This document shows, in pieces, positions 1-10,600 of a DNA stretch of 64,000 bases (position 1 is its first letter; every line of letters begins with the position of its first letter). Source of the DNA: Scybalousia_A sp045221575. Lineage in GTDB: Bacteria; Bacteroidota; Bacteroidia; Bacteroidales; P3. Made by a program: the position numbers and the translations under genes. Below the pieces are notes generated by a model. The model made no database searches, was not told the DNA's origin, and saw only the letters and a list, made by a program, of their open reading frames with translations. The DNA is taken from positions 1 through 64,000 of the forward strand of contig JBGUWU010000018.1 in NCBI GenBank assembly GCA_045221575.1, written 5' to 3'.

Positions 1-162
1 CTTTAATATAAAGCCAGACTATAGTATAAATATAGATAGTATTTGTAAAGTATTAATATAAAGAATACTAACTTAAAAAAAACAATTGCATAATATACTG
101 AGTTCAAAAAAATATTTTTATATGCGAGTAAAATTTTATTACATTTGATAATCAATAAGTTA

Positions 163-212
163 TCCGCATACATAATTTTCCCCTATAAGAAAATCATTAT
201 TATGTATGCGGA
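163..212 (+). terminator. Intrinsic terminator-like hairpin
   Basis: Two perfect 14-base arms (163-176 and 199-212) enclose a 22-base loop, and the second arm is followed by CTTTTTATCTT. This fits a rho-independent terminator for a plus-strand gene ending left of the window. The 1-160 stretch before it is AT-rich and shows no gene. Confidence 0.6.
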
Positions 213-234
213 CTTTTTATCTTAAAAAAAACAC

Positions 235-297
235 CAACTCTTAGTAAATTTAAATCAAGTCTTTTTCCCCTAAAATCAAATCTTTTTTACCTAAAAT
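235..297 (+). repeat. 21-bp-period repeat array, locus A (3 units)
   Basis: Three consecutive 21-base units (235-255, 256-276, 277-297), each starting CAA and having a T-rich core followed by TAAAA. The units are degenerate but the period is exact. The same kind of array occurs at 17004, 21024, 53503 and 61408. It lies downstream of the fucosidase gene and codes for nothing visible. Confidence 0.7.
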
Positions 298-300
298 GCT

Positions 301-409
301 AATTTCTAATTTCTCATTTCTCATTACTAATTTCTAATTGAATATAGTAATTTGGCTGTCTTCTTCGAAGCCACCCCAATTTCTAATTTCTAATTACTAA
401 TTTCTAATT
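301..409. repeat. TTCTAATT-rich intergenic repeat pair
   Basis: Two direct copies of a run built from TTCTAATT/TTCTCATT/TACTAATT (301-339 and 378-409) flank a 38-base core (340-377) with a small GGCT..AGCC hairpin. Similar runs occur at 36844-36940, 38961-38990, 45793-45905 and 47940-47975, always between genes. Confidence 0.6.
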
Positions 410-439
410 AAATAAAGTAGTTTTTTATTATTTTTTTAT

Positions 440-1864
440 TTAAAGCTTTATTACCAAAGCATTGTTTTCTTTTATCTTTACTATATCTTTTGGATTGATT
501 GTAAGAGTATATTCGTTGTCTTGTTTCTTTAGTTTGGCTTTTATTTTTGTTCCAAGTATTTGTTTAGAACCTGTCTTCAATGTTTTAGAGAAAGTAAAAG
601 AATAAGAAGATTGTAATTGTGTATCTTGAGAAAGCAATATTATAGCATAAACTTTAACGTCTTTCCCCTCTGTAAAACATATATTATTACTTTTATATGG
701 AGCAATTGGACGAGTATTGTAGATTGCATCTCCATTTACTCTAAGCCAAGAACCTATCTCTTTCATTCTTTTTAAAGCTTCTTCTGGTAGGTTTCCATTT
801 TCATCTGGTCCTACATTTAAAAGGAAGTTACCTCCTTTACAAACAACATCAACAAGAATATGAATAAGTTGATTTGTTGATTTGTAATTATCATTCTTAA
901 CGTAAGACCAGCTATCTCCCATTGTCATACATGTTTCCCATGGATAGTCTAAAGGTTCATCAGGTACTGTTTGCTCTGGAGTGCGATAGTTTTCATATTT
1001 ACCACCCACAGACCTATCAACAATTATCATATCTTCGTTGCCTTGTCTTGCTATCTTTGCTAAATAAGGCATATCTATATCTTGTACTCTCTTATATGCT
1101 CCAAGCCACGACTTAACTTCTTCATTAGTTATGCTCCACTCCGGACGTATCCAACCTCCATCAAGCCAAAGAATATCTATCTCACCATAATTATGAGTTA
1201 TTTCCTCTATTTGTTTATAGGTAAAATCACAGAAACGTTGCCACTTCTCTGGGTGTTTTGCGATATTGTAGTTTACATTTCTATCAGGAGTAGCCCACAA
1301 AGGCGACCAATAATCTTGGTTATGCCAATCTGCTTTTGAAAAATACAGACCTGTCCAAAACCCCTTGCTTCTGAAAGCATCAACAACCTGTTTAACTATA
1401 TCGTTGTTTTTATTTAAAGAATAAGGACAATCTTTTCCTGTAACAGAATAGTCGGTTTGCTTTGTGTCGTACATACAAAAGCCATCATGATGCTTGGTTG
1501 TAAAAACAAAGTATTTCATTCCGCAGTCTTTAGCAGCTTCTGCCCATTTGTTCGCATCAAAATTCTTGGGATTAAATTTTTTATTTAAATCCCAATACCA
1601 TCTTTTATAAGGTTCATACTCTTCTCCTTTTCTATCTATCCATTCTTCGTTGCAGATAGACCAACTTTCTACTAATTGTTCTGTTGCATATATACCCCAA
1701 TGAGCAAAAAAGCCAAATTTCAAATCTTGCCACTCATTTATACGGTTAAGAATAATAGGAGAAGTTTCTGGTTGTTGTTCTTCATTAGTAATTGTTCTGT
1801 TGTTTTGAGCAAAAGAACAACTCAAAACAAAAAATAAAACGACGATTGTTGATAGTTTCTTCAT
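440..1864 (-). CDS. Exported alpha-L-fucosidase, GH29 family
   Basis: Predicted to release alpha-L-fucose from glycans by the retaining GH29 mechanism. The signal peptide covers about residues 1-20; the V-L-S-C just before its end could also be a lipobox, so a lipoprotein is possible. Typical GH29 motifs are visible: FGFFAHWGIY near the N-terminus, TTKHHDGFCMYDT, and ILWLDGGW around residue 235, whose Asp fits the catalytic nucleophile. The length of about 474 residues covers the catalytic domain plus a short C-terminal beta domain. The frame extends to a GTG at 1870, but the ATG at 1864 begins the signal peptide (MKKLSTIV). A Bacteroidetes -7 promoter lies 24 bases upstream. The gene is alone rather than in a SusCD locus. 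Confidence 0.93.
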   Translation of the reverse strand: MKKLSTIVVLFFVLSCSFAQNNRTITNEEQQPETSPIILNRINEWQDLKFGFFAHWGIYATEQLVESWSICNEEWIDRKGEEYEPYKRWYWDLNKKFNPKNFDANKWAEAAKDCGMKYFVFTTKHHDGFCMYDTKQTDYSVTGKDCPYSLNKNNDIVKQVVDAFRSKGFWTGLYFSKADWHNQDYWSPLWATPDRNVNYNIAKHPEKWQRFCDFTYKQIEEITHNYGEIDILWLDGGWIRPEWSITNEEVKSWLGAYKRVQDIDMPYLAKIARQGNEDMIIVDRSVGGKYENYRTPEQTVPDEPLDYPWETCMTMGDSWSYVKNDNYKSTNQLIHILVDVVCKGGNFLLNVGPDENGNLPEEALKRMKEIGSWLRVNGDAIYNTRPIAPYKSNNICFTEGKDVKVYAIILLSQDTQLQSSYSFTFSKTLKTGSKQILGTKIKAKLKKQDNEYTLTINPKDIVKIKENNALVIKL

Positions 1865-1887
1865 AAGCACTTACTTTTTTATAAGTG

Positions 1888-1895
1888 CAAAGTTA
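1888..1895 (-). promoter_or_regulatory. Bacteroidetes-type -7 promoter element for the GH29 gene
   Basis: On the minus strand this reads TAACTTTG, matching TAnnTTTG, and lies just upstream of the fucosidase ATG. Confidence 0.55.
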
Positions 1896-1928
1896 CAAAA
1901 TTATCTAAACAATGATGTAAAAATGTCT

Positions 1929-2732
1929 TTATCTTTGTTTTTTAGGCTTACGTTTATTGGACGTACGAATAACTTTAGATTTCTTTTTTTGTTGTGGTGG
2001 CTCATAAATATAACGCAACCAATTTGTTTGATATTTAGTATTATATTTTAAATGACCAATGGAAAAGATTGTTTTGTCTTTTAATCTTACAAAACCATCA
2101 CTCCATGTTCCCATATCTAAATAGATTGCATCTTTTATTCCTACTTCTTTTAAGGCATTAGCAAAATCTTCAAAAGTTAGTCTATCTACACTTTCTATTA
2201 CTACACCTCTTCCATTATACCAAGCAAGACAACGTCTAAAGGTTGGTTTTTGTTTACGAAAGATAGTGCATTCTACTGTATCTCCATCTTTCAATAATAG
2301 CATCTGTTGAAAGTAAGCTCCTTTATTTTTTATTGCTAATTGCTTATAAAAAGAAGAAGTATCTGTAAGATGGTCTATGATTATAGTATCTTTCAAAAGA
2401 ACACAGAAACCTGTTTCTACGTCTTTGTTATTTGCATATAATTGTCCTTTACAAACATAATCGCCCACGACTCCCTTAAGATTACCTGTTGTAAAAGCAC
2501 ATGCAACAGAAAGAGATATTTGATTATTAAGAGAATCTGGCCTTTCATTAGTAAAAGATACCTTGCTATTGTGCGGAATATAAAAAACTAAAGACCAATC
2601 CATAGTATCATGTTTTAAATGGACTGTATCTAAAGTAACATACGCATAATAATTTGTTTGAGCATTAGAATACAAAATACTAATGCTCAAACAAAGAATA
2701 AAACAAAATATAACTATAATTCTTCGTTTCAT
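1929..2732 (-). CDS. Exported phosphodiester glycosidase-like protein (NAGPA/DUF2233-like)
   Basis: 267 residues with an N-terminal signal peptide (MKRRIIVIFCFILCLSISIL..SNAQ). The central part (AFTTGNLKGVVGDYVCKGQ) and the C-terminal block (RCLAWYNGRGVVIESVDRLTFEDFANALKEVG, then AIYLDMGTWSDGF) follow the pattern of NAGPA/DUF2233 proteins, where an R-x-A/G strand is followed by a strand ending in an LDxG motif. Substrate unknown. The C-terminal tail is very basic (KKKSKVIRTSNKRKPKKQR). The frame begins at TTG 2735, but the ATG at 2732 is the more likely start. The family call is from motif likeness only; it could be an uncharacterised relative. Confidence 0.6.
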   Translation of the reverse strand: MKRRIIVIFCFILCLSISILYSNAQTNYYAYVTLDTVHLKHDTMDWSLVFYIPHNSKVSFTNERPDSLNNQISLSVACAFTTGNLKGVVGDYVCKGQLYANNKDVETGFCVLLKDTIIIDHLTDTSSFYKQLAIKNKGAYFQQMLLLKDGDTVECTIFRKQKPTFRRCLAWYNGRGVVIESVDRLTFEDFANALKEVGIKDAIYLDMGTWSDGFVRLKDKTIFSIGHLKYNTKYQTNWLRYIYEPPQQKKKSKVIRTSNKRKPKKQR

Positions 2733-2761
2733 CAAAAAGGAATATCCTTTATAGAACTATT

Positions 2762-3064
2762 TTATGCTTGTCCTAAAGGATTAATAATAGTGTAATTGTT
2801 TGCTGTATTATCTGTTATCTTGCCATTTGTTTTCTCATAACGAGATATATTATCCTGCAAAGCATGTAAAAGTTTTCTTGCATGAATAGGAGAAAGAATA
2901 ATACGGCTTCTTACTTGTGCCTTTGGAACTCCCGGCATCACTTGAAGAAAATCAACTACAAACTCAGATGGAGAATGTTGTACTATTTGAAAGTTTGAAT
3001 AAATACCTTGTGCAATTTCTGCGTTAAGTTCTATATCTATTTTTTGTTCTCTTTTTTCTTCCAT
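2762..3064 (-). CDS. DUF3467 family protein
   Basis: 100 residues without signal peptide or membrane segment. It matches the small DUF3467 family: EIAQGIYSNFQIVQHSPSEFVVDFLQVMPG, then VRSRIILSPIHARKLLHALQDNI. Function unknown. Members of this family are commonly found next to rpoC in Bacteroidetes, and here the gene follows rpoC by about 100 bases on the same strand. The frame continues upstream to 3118, but the ATG at 3064 starts the conserved MEEKREQKIDIEL region and the extra 18 codons look like AT-rich leader. Confidence 0.85.
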   Translation of the reverse strand: MEEKREQKIDIELNAEIAQGIYSNFQIVQHSPSEFVVDFLQVMPGVPKAQVRSRIILSPIHARKLLHALQDNISRYEKTNGKITDNTANNYTIINPLGQA

Positions 3065-3166
3065 TGTTGTTTTATTTTTTTTATTTTGTTTGTTATCTAT
3101 TAAAAAAATGTAGTGCATAAAGGTTCTGTACTTAAATGCACTACATTAACACTTAACAAATATATA

Positions 3167-6100
3167 TTACTTAGATGTAGCCTTTCTTCCGCGTTTTACT
3201 GGCTGAAGAGAAGACTGAGTAAATTCTTCTAATTGTGTTTTATTTGCTACAAAAACATTTTGATACTCTCTTAAACCTGTACCAGCAGGTATAAGATGTC
3301 CTACAAGAACGTTTTCTTTCATACCCATAAGGTCGTCTGTCTTTGCACTTATTGAAGCTTCTGTAAGAACTTTTGTTGTTTCTTGGAAAGAAGCAGCAGA
3401 AAGGAAACTCTTTGTTTGCAAAGAAGCTCTTGTAATACCCTGAAGTATTTGATGTGCTGTTGCAGGTTGAGCATCTCTTGATTCCATTATTCTAAGATCT
3501 CTACGTTTCAATGAAGAGTTTTCATCTCTAAGTTCGCGTGCTGTTATTATCTGACCGTTCTTATATTCTGTGCTATCTCCACAATCAGTAATAACTTTTC
3601 TTCCATAGATTTTGTCATTCTCTTCTTGGAAATCAACTTTATTGATAGCTTCTCCTTCAAGGAAATTAGTGTCTCCTGGATCATCTATCTCAACCTTACG
3701 CATCATTTGACGTACTATAACCTCAAAATGTTTATCGTTTATCTTAACACCTTGAAGACGATAAACGTCTTGTGCTTCATTTACAATATATTTTTGTACC
3801 TCCAATGGTCCAAGAACGTTTAGAATGTCTGCAGGTGCTATCTCTCCTTCAGAAAGAGTTGTTCCCGCTTTAACATAGTCGTTCTCTTGAGCAAGTATTT
3901 GGCGTGATGTTGGTATAAGATAAGAAACTTTTTCTCCTGTCTTACCTGTAATGATAATCTCACGGTTTCCACGTTTAAGCTTCTTATTAAATGATACAAC
4001 ACCATCTATCTCCGCTATAACTGCTTGGTCTGATGGGTTACGAGCCTCAAACAACTCAGTTACACGAGGAAGACCTCCTGTGATGTCTCCAGCCTTTGCA
4101 GAAGAACGAGGAATATTAGCAAGAATATCTCCAGCTTTGATTTCTTCACCATCTTCTATTGCAAGGTGAGCTCCAACAGGCATGTCGTATGTTTTAATCA
4201 ATTCACCATTTTCATCAACTATATTGATAGAAGGATTCTTTGATTTTTGTTTTGTTTCTATAATGATTCTTTCGTTAAGACCTGTTTCGTTATCAGATTC
4301 TTCACGATAAGTAACATCTTTTTCAATAGATTCAAATACAGCTTTACCAGCAACATCTGATAGAATAGGAGCATTGTATGGGTCCCATTCTGCTATAACA
4401 TCATCTGCACTAACAGAATCACCATTATTAAAGAACAAATAAGCACCATATGGAATGTTTGCTGTCATAAGTATACTCTTTGTTCCTTCGTTAATAATAT
4501 GCATTTCAGCAGAACGGCCTATAACCCTTGTACATTGTTTTTCTTCACCAGAGTTGTCTGTGTATATGTAAGGAACATCTCGTAACTCATCTATTCTAAG
4601 TATACCGTCACATCTATCTTTAACAACTATTTGAGAAACATTACCAGCATTACCAGCAACACCTCCGACGTGGAATGTACGAAGAGTAAGCTGAGTTCCT
4701 GGCTCACCAATAGCTTGTGCTGCAATAACTCCAACACTTTCTCCTCTTTGAACAAGTTTTCCTGTTGCAAGGTTACGTCCATAACATTTTGCACATACAC
4801 CATGCTTAGACTCGCAAGTAAGAACTGAACGGATTTCTACCTCTTCTATTGGAGATTCTTCTATCTTTTGACAAATATCTTCAGTAAGTTCATCACCTTC
4901 TCTTGCTATTACCTCTCCTGTTTGAGGGTGAATAATATCATGTAATGTAACACGACCTAAAATTCTGTCATAAAGAGATTGTACCACCTCATCATTTCTT
5001 ATCAAAGCAGTTGTTGGAATACCTCTTAATGTTCCACAATCTTCTTCGTTAATGATAACATCATGAGCGACATCAACCAAACGTCTTGTTAAATAACCAG
5101 CGTCTGCAGTCTTAAGAGCTGTATCGGCCAAACCTTTACGAGCTCCGTGAGTAGAGATAAAGTACTCTAACACTGTAAGACCTTCTTTGAAGTTTGAAAT
5201 AATAGGGTTTTCTATAATCTCAGCACCACCAGAACCAGCCTTTTGAGGTTTTGCCATCAAACCACGCATACCAGACAACTGACGAATCTGCTCACGACTA
5301 CCACGAGCACCAGAATCTAACATCATATATACTGCATTGAATCCTTGACGGTCTGCAGACATGTGTTGCATAACGTAGTTAGCAAGCTTACGGTTAGCAT
5401 CTGTCCAAATATCTATGACTTGGTTGTAACGTTCATTATTTGTTATAAGTCCCATTTGATAGTTACCTACAACCTCATCTACTTTACCCTCTGCATCTGA
5501 GATAATATTAACTTTTTCTTCTGGTACAATGACATCGGCAAGGTTGAAAGAAAGACCTCCACGGAATGCCATATAATAACCTTTATCTTTAATATCATCA
5601 AGGAACTGAACTGTACGAGCAGAACCACAATCCTTTAATACTTCACCAATAATATCTCTAAGAACATTTTTCTTAATAAGAACATTGATATAGCCATAGT
5701 TATCAGGGACAAGTCTATTAAATAGAACACGACCTATTGTAGTGTGAATACCATTCTTCACACTAATAACATCTTGTTCTGTAATATCTAATTTTACTCC
5801 TTTTTCTGTATAGTAGTTATCTCCTGCTTTAATACAAGATTTCTCTTTTTCTTCTTTTTTATCAAAATAAACTGCAGTCGCAAGAGAATATCCTAAATTA
5901 CTTTTATACAATGTTATGCCAGCATGCAAATCAACACGTTTTTCATTGTATGCTATCTGAACATCTTCAAAAGAATAGAATGCTTTACCCTCTCCTCTAA
6001 CAACAAGATCTTCTGTTGATTTTCTTTCTTTGGTCATATAATAAAGACCTAAAATCATATCTTGAGAAGGAACTGTAATAGGAGCACCATTTGCAGGATT

Positions 6101-7618
6101 CAAAACATTGTGAGAAGAAAGCATCAACAATTGTGCTTCCAAAACAGCAGCATTACCTAATGGTAAATGCACCGCCATTTGGTCTCCATCAAAGTCGGCA
6201 TTGAAACCTGTACAAACCAATGGATGCAAACGTATAGCTTTACCTTCTACTAATTTTGGTTGGAAAGCTTGAATACCTAAACGGTGAAGAGTTGGAGCAC
6301 GGTTCAAAAGTACTGGGTGGCCTTTAACTATATTCTCCAAAATTTCTATAACCACAGGGTCTTTTCTATCAACAATACGTTTTGCAGATTTAACAGTTTT
6401 TACTAAACCTCTTTCAAGAATCTTTCTTATAATGAAAGGTTTAAATAACTCTGTTGCCATATCTTTTGGTAATCCGCATTCGTGCATCTTTAAATCTGGT
6501 CCTACAACGATAACTGAACGACCTGAATAATCGACACGCTTTCCTAACAAGTTTTGACGGAAACGACCTTGCTTTCCTTTTAAACTATCAGAAAGAGATT
6601 TTAAAGCACGATTAGAATCTGAACGAACAGAAACTGCTTTACGTGAATTATCAAATAATGAATCAACCGCTTCTTGTAGCATACGTTTTTCATTACGCAT
6701 GATAACATCTGGAGCTTTTATTTCTACCAAACGTTTCAAACGATTGTTTCTTATTATAACTCTACGATATAAATCATTTAAATCTGATGTTGCAAAACGA
6801 CCTCCATCCAATGGAACCAAAGGACGTAGATCTGGTGGAATAACAGGCACAACCTTAACAATCATCCATTCTGGACGATTTTCCATTTTTGCATTTGCTT
6901 CGCGGAAAGACTCAACAACATTAAGACGTTTTAATGCCTCGTGTTTTCTTTGTTGAGATGTTTCCTTATGTGCTTTATCTCTAAGCTCATAAGACAATTC
7001 ATCTAAGTTTATATCTTTAAGCAATTCATATAATGCCTCAGCACCCATTCTTGCTATAAACTTATTTGGATCATCATCTGGAAGAAGAGCATTTTCTGGA
7101 GGAAGAGTATCTAATATTGCCGTGTAGTCTTCTTCTGTTAAAAGGTCTAAACGATTTACTCCGTCTGCCTCTTTAATACCTGGTTGAATAACTATATATT
7201 TTTCATAGTATATCACAGAATCCAATTTTTTACTCTGTAAACCAAGCAAAGCACCTATTTTATTTGGTAAAGAACGGAAAAACCATATATGAGCAACGGG
7301 AACAACTAACTGAATATGTCCCATTCTTTCTCTTCTAACCTTCTTCTCAGTTACCTCTACACCACATCTATCACAAACAATACCTTTATATCTTATTCTC
7401 TTATATTTACCACAATGACATTCCCAATCCTTAACAGGTCCAAATATTCTTTCACAGAACAAACCATCTCTTTCTGGTTTATATGTTCTGTAATTAATTG
7501 TTTCAGGTTTGGTTACTTCACCTCTTGAACGTTGAAGTATGCTCTCGGGTGAAGCAAGACTAATAGTCATGTTACGAAATACGCTATTAGTGCTACTTTC
7601 TCTATTATTTATTGCCAT
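3167..7618 (-). CDS. rpoC: RNA polymerase subunit beta-prime
   Basis: Catalytic large subunit of RNA polymerase. The N-terminal zinc-ribbon cysteines (CHCGKYKR..CDRC, about residues 66-85) clamp the DNA. The NADFDGDQ motif at about 473-480 carries the three aspartates that bind the active-site Mg2+. A second zinc site (CESKHGVCAKC) lies near 930-945, followed by the trigger-loop region (GEPGTQLTLRTFHVGG). At 1483 residues it has a normal Bacteroidetes length. It lies 25 bases after rpoB and is surely co-transcribed with it. The ATG at 7618 begins MAINNRES and needs no adjustment. Confidence 0.99.
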   Translation of the reverse strand: MAINNRESSTNSVFRNMTISLASPESILQRSRGEVTKPETINYRTYKPERDGLFCERIFGPVKDWECHCGKYKRIRYKGIVCDRCGVEVTEKKVRRERMGHIQLVVPVAHIWFFRSLPNKIGALLGLQSKKLDSVIYYEKYIVIQPGIKEADGVNRLDLLTEEDYTAILDTLPPENALLPDDDPNKFIARMGAEALYELLKDINLDELSYELRDKAHKETSQQRKHEALKRLNVVESFREANAKMENRPEWMIVKVVPVIPPDLRPLVPLDGGRFATSDLNDLYRRVIIRNNRLKRLVEIKAPDVIMRNEKRMLQEAVDSLFDNSRKAVSVRSDSNRALKSLSDSLKGKQGRFRQNLLGKRVDYSGRSVIVVGPDLKMHECGLPKDMATELFKPFIIRKILERGLVKTVKSAKRIVDRKDPVVIEILENIVKGHPVLLNRAPTLHRLGIQAFQPKLVEGKAIRLHPLVCTGFNADFDGDQMAVHLPLGNAAVLEAQLLMLSSHNVLNPANGAPITVPSQDMILGLYYMTKERKSTEDLVVRGEGKAFYSFEDVQIAYNEKRVDLHAGITLYKSNLGYSLATAVYFDKKEEKEKSCIKAGDNYYTEKGVKLDITEQDVISVKNGIHTTIGRVLFNRLVPDNYGYINVLIKKNVLRDIIGEVLKDCGSARTVQFLDDIKDKGYYMAFRGGLSFNLADVIVPEEKVNIISDAEGKVDEVVGNYQMGLITNNERYNQVIDIWTDANRKLANYVMQHMSADRQGFNAVYMMLDSGARGSREQIRQLSGMRGLMAKPQKAGSGGAEIIENPIISNFKEGLTVLEYFISTHGARKGLADTALKTADAGYLTRRLVDVAHDVIINEEDCGTLRGIPTTALIRNDEVVQSLYDRILGRVTLHDIIHPQTGEVIAREGDELTEDICQKIEESPIEEVEIRSVLTCESKHGVCAKCYGRNLATGKLVQRGESVGVIAAQAIGEPGTQLTLRTFHVGGVAGNAGNVSQIVVKDRCDGILRIDELRDVPYIYTDNSGEEKQCTRVIGRSAEMHIINEGTKSILMTANIPYGAYLFFNNGDSVSADDVIAEWDPYNAPILSDVAGKAVFESIEKDVTYREESDNETGLNERIIIETKQKSKNPSINIVDENGELIKTYDMPVGAHLAIEDGEEIKAGDILANIPRSSAKAGDITGGLPRVTELFEARNPSDQAVIAEIDGVVSFNKKLKRGNREIIITGKTGEKVSYLIPTSRQILAQENDYVKAGTTLSEGEIAPADILNVLGPLEVQKYIVNEAQDVYRLQGVKINDKHFEVIVRQMMRKVEIDDPGDTNFLEGEAINKVDFQEENDKIYGRKVITDCGDSTEYKNGQIITARELRDENSSLKRRDLRIMESRDAQPATAHQILQGITRASLQTKSFLSAASFQETTKVLTEASISAKTDDLMGMKENVLVGHLIPAGTGLREYQNVFVANKTQLEEFTQSSLQPVKRGRKATSK

Positions 7619-7643
7619 ATTTTAATATCTCCTTTTTAAACAA

Positions 7644-10600
7644 TTAATTAAAAGTTACCTCAAGATTTAAACCTCTTAACTCATGTATCAAAACATTGAA
7701 TGATTCTGGAATACCAGGTGTAGGCATATTATCTCCCTTAACTATGGCTTCATATGCTTTTGCTCTTCCTGTTACATCATCAGACTTAACGGTTAACATT
7801 TCTTGTAAAACATGAGACGCTCCGTATGCTTCTAATGCCCAAACCTCCATTTCTCCAAAACGCTGACCTCCAAATTGAGCTTTACCACCCAAAGGTTGTT
7901 GAGTAATAAGAGAATAAGGTCCTATACTACGAGCATGCATTTTATCATCTATCATGTGGTGAAGTTTAAGCATATATACATAGCCTACAGTTGCTGGCTG
8001 ATCAAATCTTTCTCCTGTTTCACCATCATAAAGATAACATTTACCGTTTTCTGGTAAGCCGGCTTTACGCATATAATCATTAACGTCCTCTAATGTTGCA
8101 CCATTGAAAATAGGAGTTTCAAATCTAAGACCTAATTCGTGTCCGGCCCAACCTAAAACAGTTTCAAATATCTGACCAAGGTTCATACGAGAAGGTACAC
8201 CCAATGGGTTTAGCACAATATCAACAGGCTTTCCATTTTCAAGGAACGGCATATCTTCTTCTCTTACTATCTTGGCAACGATACCTTTGTTTCCGTGACG
8301 ACCAGACATCTTATCTCCAACTTTTAACTTACGCTTTTTAGCAAGATAAATCTTAGCCATTTGATTGATACCTGTTGGCAAATCATCTCCTATAGTTTGA
8401 GCAAATTTTTCTCTTTCTAATTTTCCACGTAAATCACGAATAAGAATACTATAATTATTCAAAAGTTTTTTGATTAACTCATTAGTTTTAGAATCTGAAG
8501 TCCAATCATTATAGCTTACAATAGAATAATCTAATTCAGATAAAAGTTTTTGAGTAAATTTAACTTTTGGAGCTATAAGTTCTTCCTTGTAAGTTGAATA
8601 TACACCTTTAGAAACTTTGCCAGAAAGAATAATAAATAACTTATTCAGAAGTTTTTTTCTTAATTCTTTAGCATCGTTTTCAAAGTTTTCTGTTAATCTC
8701 TTTACTATCTCTTTATTTTTAGCTCTAAGTTCTCTATCTTTCTTGAAGCGAGTAAATAATTGTTTATTTATAACTACACCTGAAACAGAAGGAGGAACTT
8801 TCAATGAAGCATCTTTTACATCACCTGCCTTATCTCCAAATATAGCACTAAGAAGTTTCTCTTCTGGTGTAGGATCTGACTCTCCCTTAGGAGTAATCTT
8901 TCCAACTAAAATATCTCCTTCTTTTACTGTTGCTCCAATACGAATCATTCCATTTTCATCTAAGTCTTTTGTTGCATCAAGACTTACATTTGGAATATCT
9001 TTTGTTAATTCTTCATCTCCACGTTTAGTTTCTCTAACCTCTGTAATAAATTCCTCTATATGAACAGAAGTAAACCAATCTTCCTTAACAACCTTTTCAG
9101 AAATAACTATTGCGTCCTCATAGTTATATCCTTTCCATGGCATAAACGCAACATGAAGGTTTCTTCCTAATGAAAGTACGCCATCTTTTGTTGCATAACC
9201 TTCACAAAGAATTTGACCTTTATGTACCATATCACCTTTTCTTACTATAGGTCTAAGATTGATAGAACCACCATCATTAGTTTTTTGGAACTTAGTTAGA
9301 TAATAAGTTTTTCTATCATCATCAAAACTTACCAAACGTTCATCTTCTTCTCTATCATAAATGATAGATATTTCTCTTGCATCTACAAAATCAACAATTC
9401 CATCACCTTCTGCTGTAATAAGAACACGTGAGTCTTTTGCTACGTACGGTTCTATACCTGTACCAACCAAAGGAATTTCTGGATTCAACAAAGGAACAGC
9501 TTGACGCATCATATTAGATCCCATCAAAGCACGGTTAGCATCATCATGTTCCAAGAATGGAATCAATGAAGCAGCAATAGAAGCAATTTGATTTGGAGCG
9601 ACGTCCATTAAATCCACCTGTTCTGGAGAAACAATAGGGAAATCAGCTTGCTTTCTCGCTTTAACTCTTTCGTCTAATATTGTTCCATCTTTATCAACTC
9701 TTGTAGTTGCTTGAGCAGCAATTTTGTTTTCTTCTTCTTCAGCAGTTAAATAGATAGGTTTTTCATTGAATAAAACCTTTCCATTATTAACTTTGTAATA
9801 AGGAGTAGCAATGAAACCTAATTCGTCTATTTTTGCAAAGACACTCAAAGAAGAAATCAAACCGATATTTGGTCCTTCTGGAGTTTCTATTGTACAAAGA
9901 CGGCCATAATGAGTATAGTGTACGTCTCTGACCTCAAATCCAGCTCTCTCTCTTGAAAGACCTCCAGGACCTAAAGCTGAAATTCTTCTCTTATGAGTTA
10001 TTTCTGTTAATGGATTAGTTTGATCCATAAACTGAGACAACTGATTTGTACCAAAGAAAGAGTTAATAACAGATGACAATGTTTTAGCATTAATCAAATC
10101 TGTAGGAGAAAATACTTCATTATCTCTTACATTCATTCTTTCTTTTATAGTTCTTGCCATACGTGCAAGGCCTACGTTAAATTGTGCATATAGTTGTTCT
10201 CCTACGGTTCTAACTCTACGATTGCTCAAGTGGTCAATATCATCTACTTCAGCTTTTGAATTTATAAGTTCTATCAAGTATTTTATAATAGAAATTATAT
10301 CTTCTTTTGTAAGAACCTTTATACTTGGATCTACTTTTAACTCCAATTTTTTGTTGATTCTGTAACGACCAACATCTCCTAAATCATATCTCTTATCTGA
10401 GAAGAATAGCTTATCTATTATTCCTCTTGCAGTTTCTTCATCAGGAGGTTCTGCACTACGCAATTGTCTATAAATATACTCTACAGCTTCCTTGGCATTA
10501 TTAGCTGTATCTTTTTGCAAAGTGTTAAAAATAATAGAATAATCTGTAGAAGAAGCATCATCTTTGTGAATAAGTATAGTCTTGATACCAGCGTTTAAAA

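Noticed and set aside
1..160. Replication origin or small RNA in the AT-rich left edge
   Set aside because: No DnaA-box cluster or structured RNA recognised; only a terminator-like hairpin at 163-212 is supported.
8617..9063. 148-codon open frame antisense to rpoB
   Set aside because: It lies wholly inside rpoB, and its serine/phenylalanine-rich translation is what the complement of an AT-rich conserved gene gives; no family pattern.
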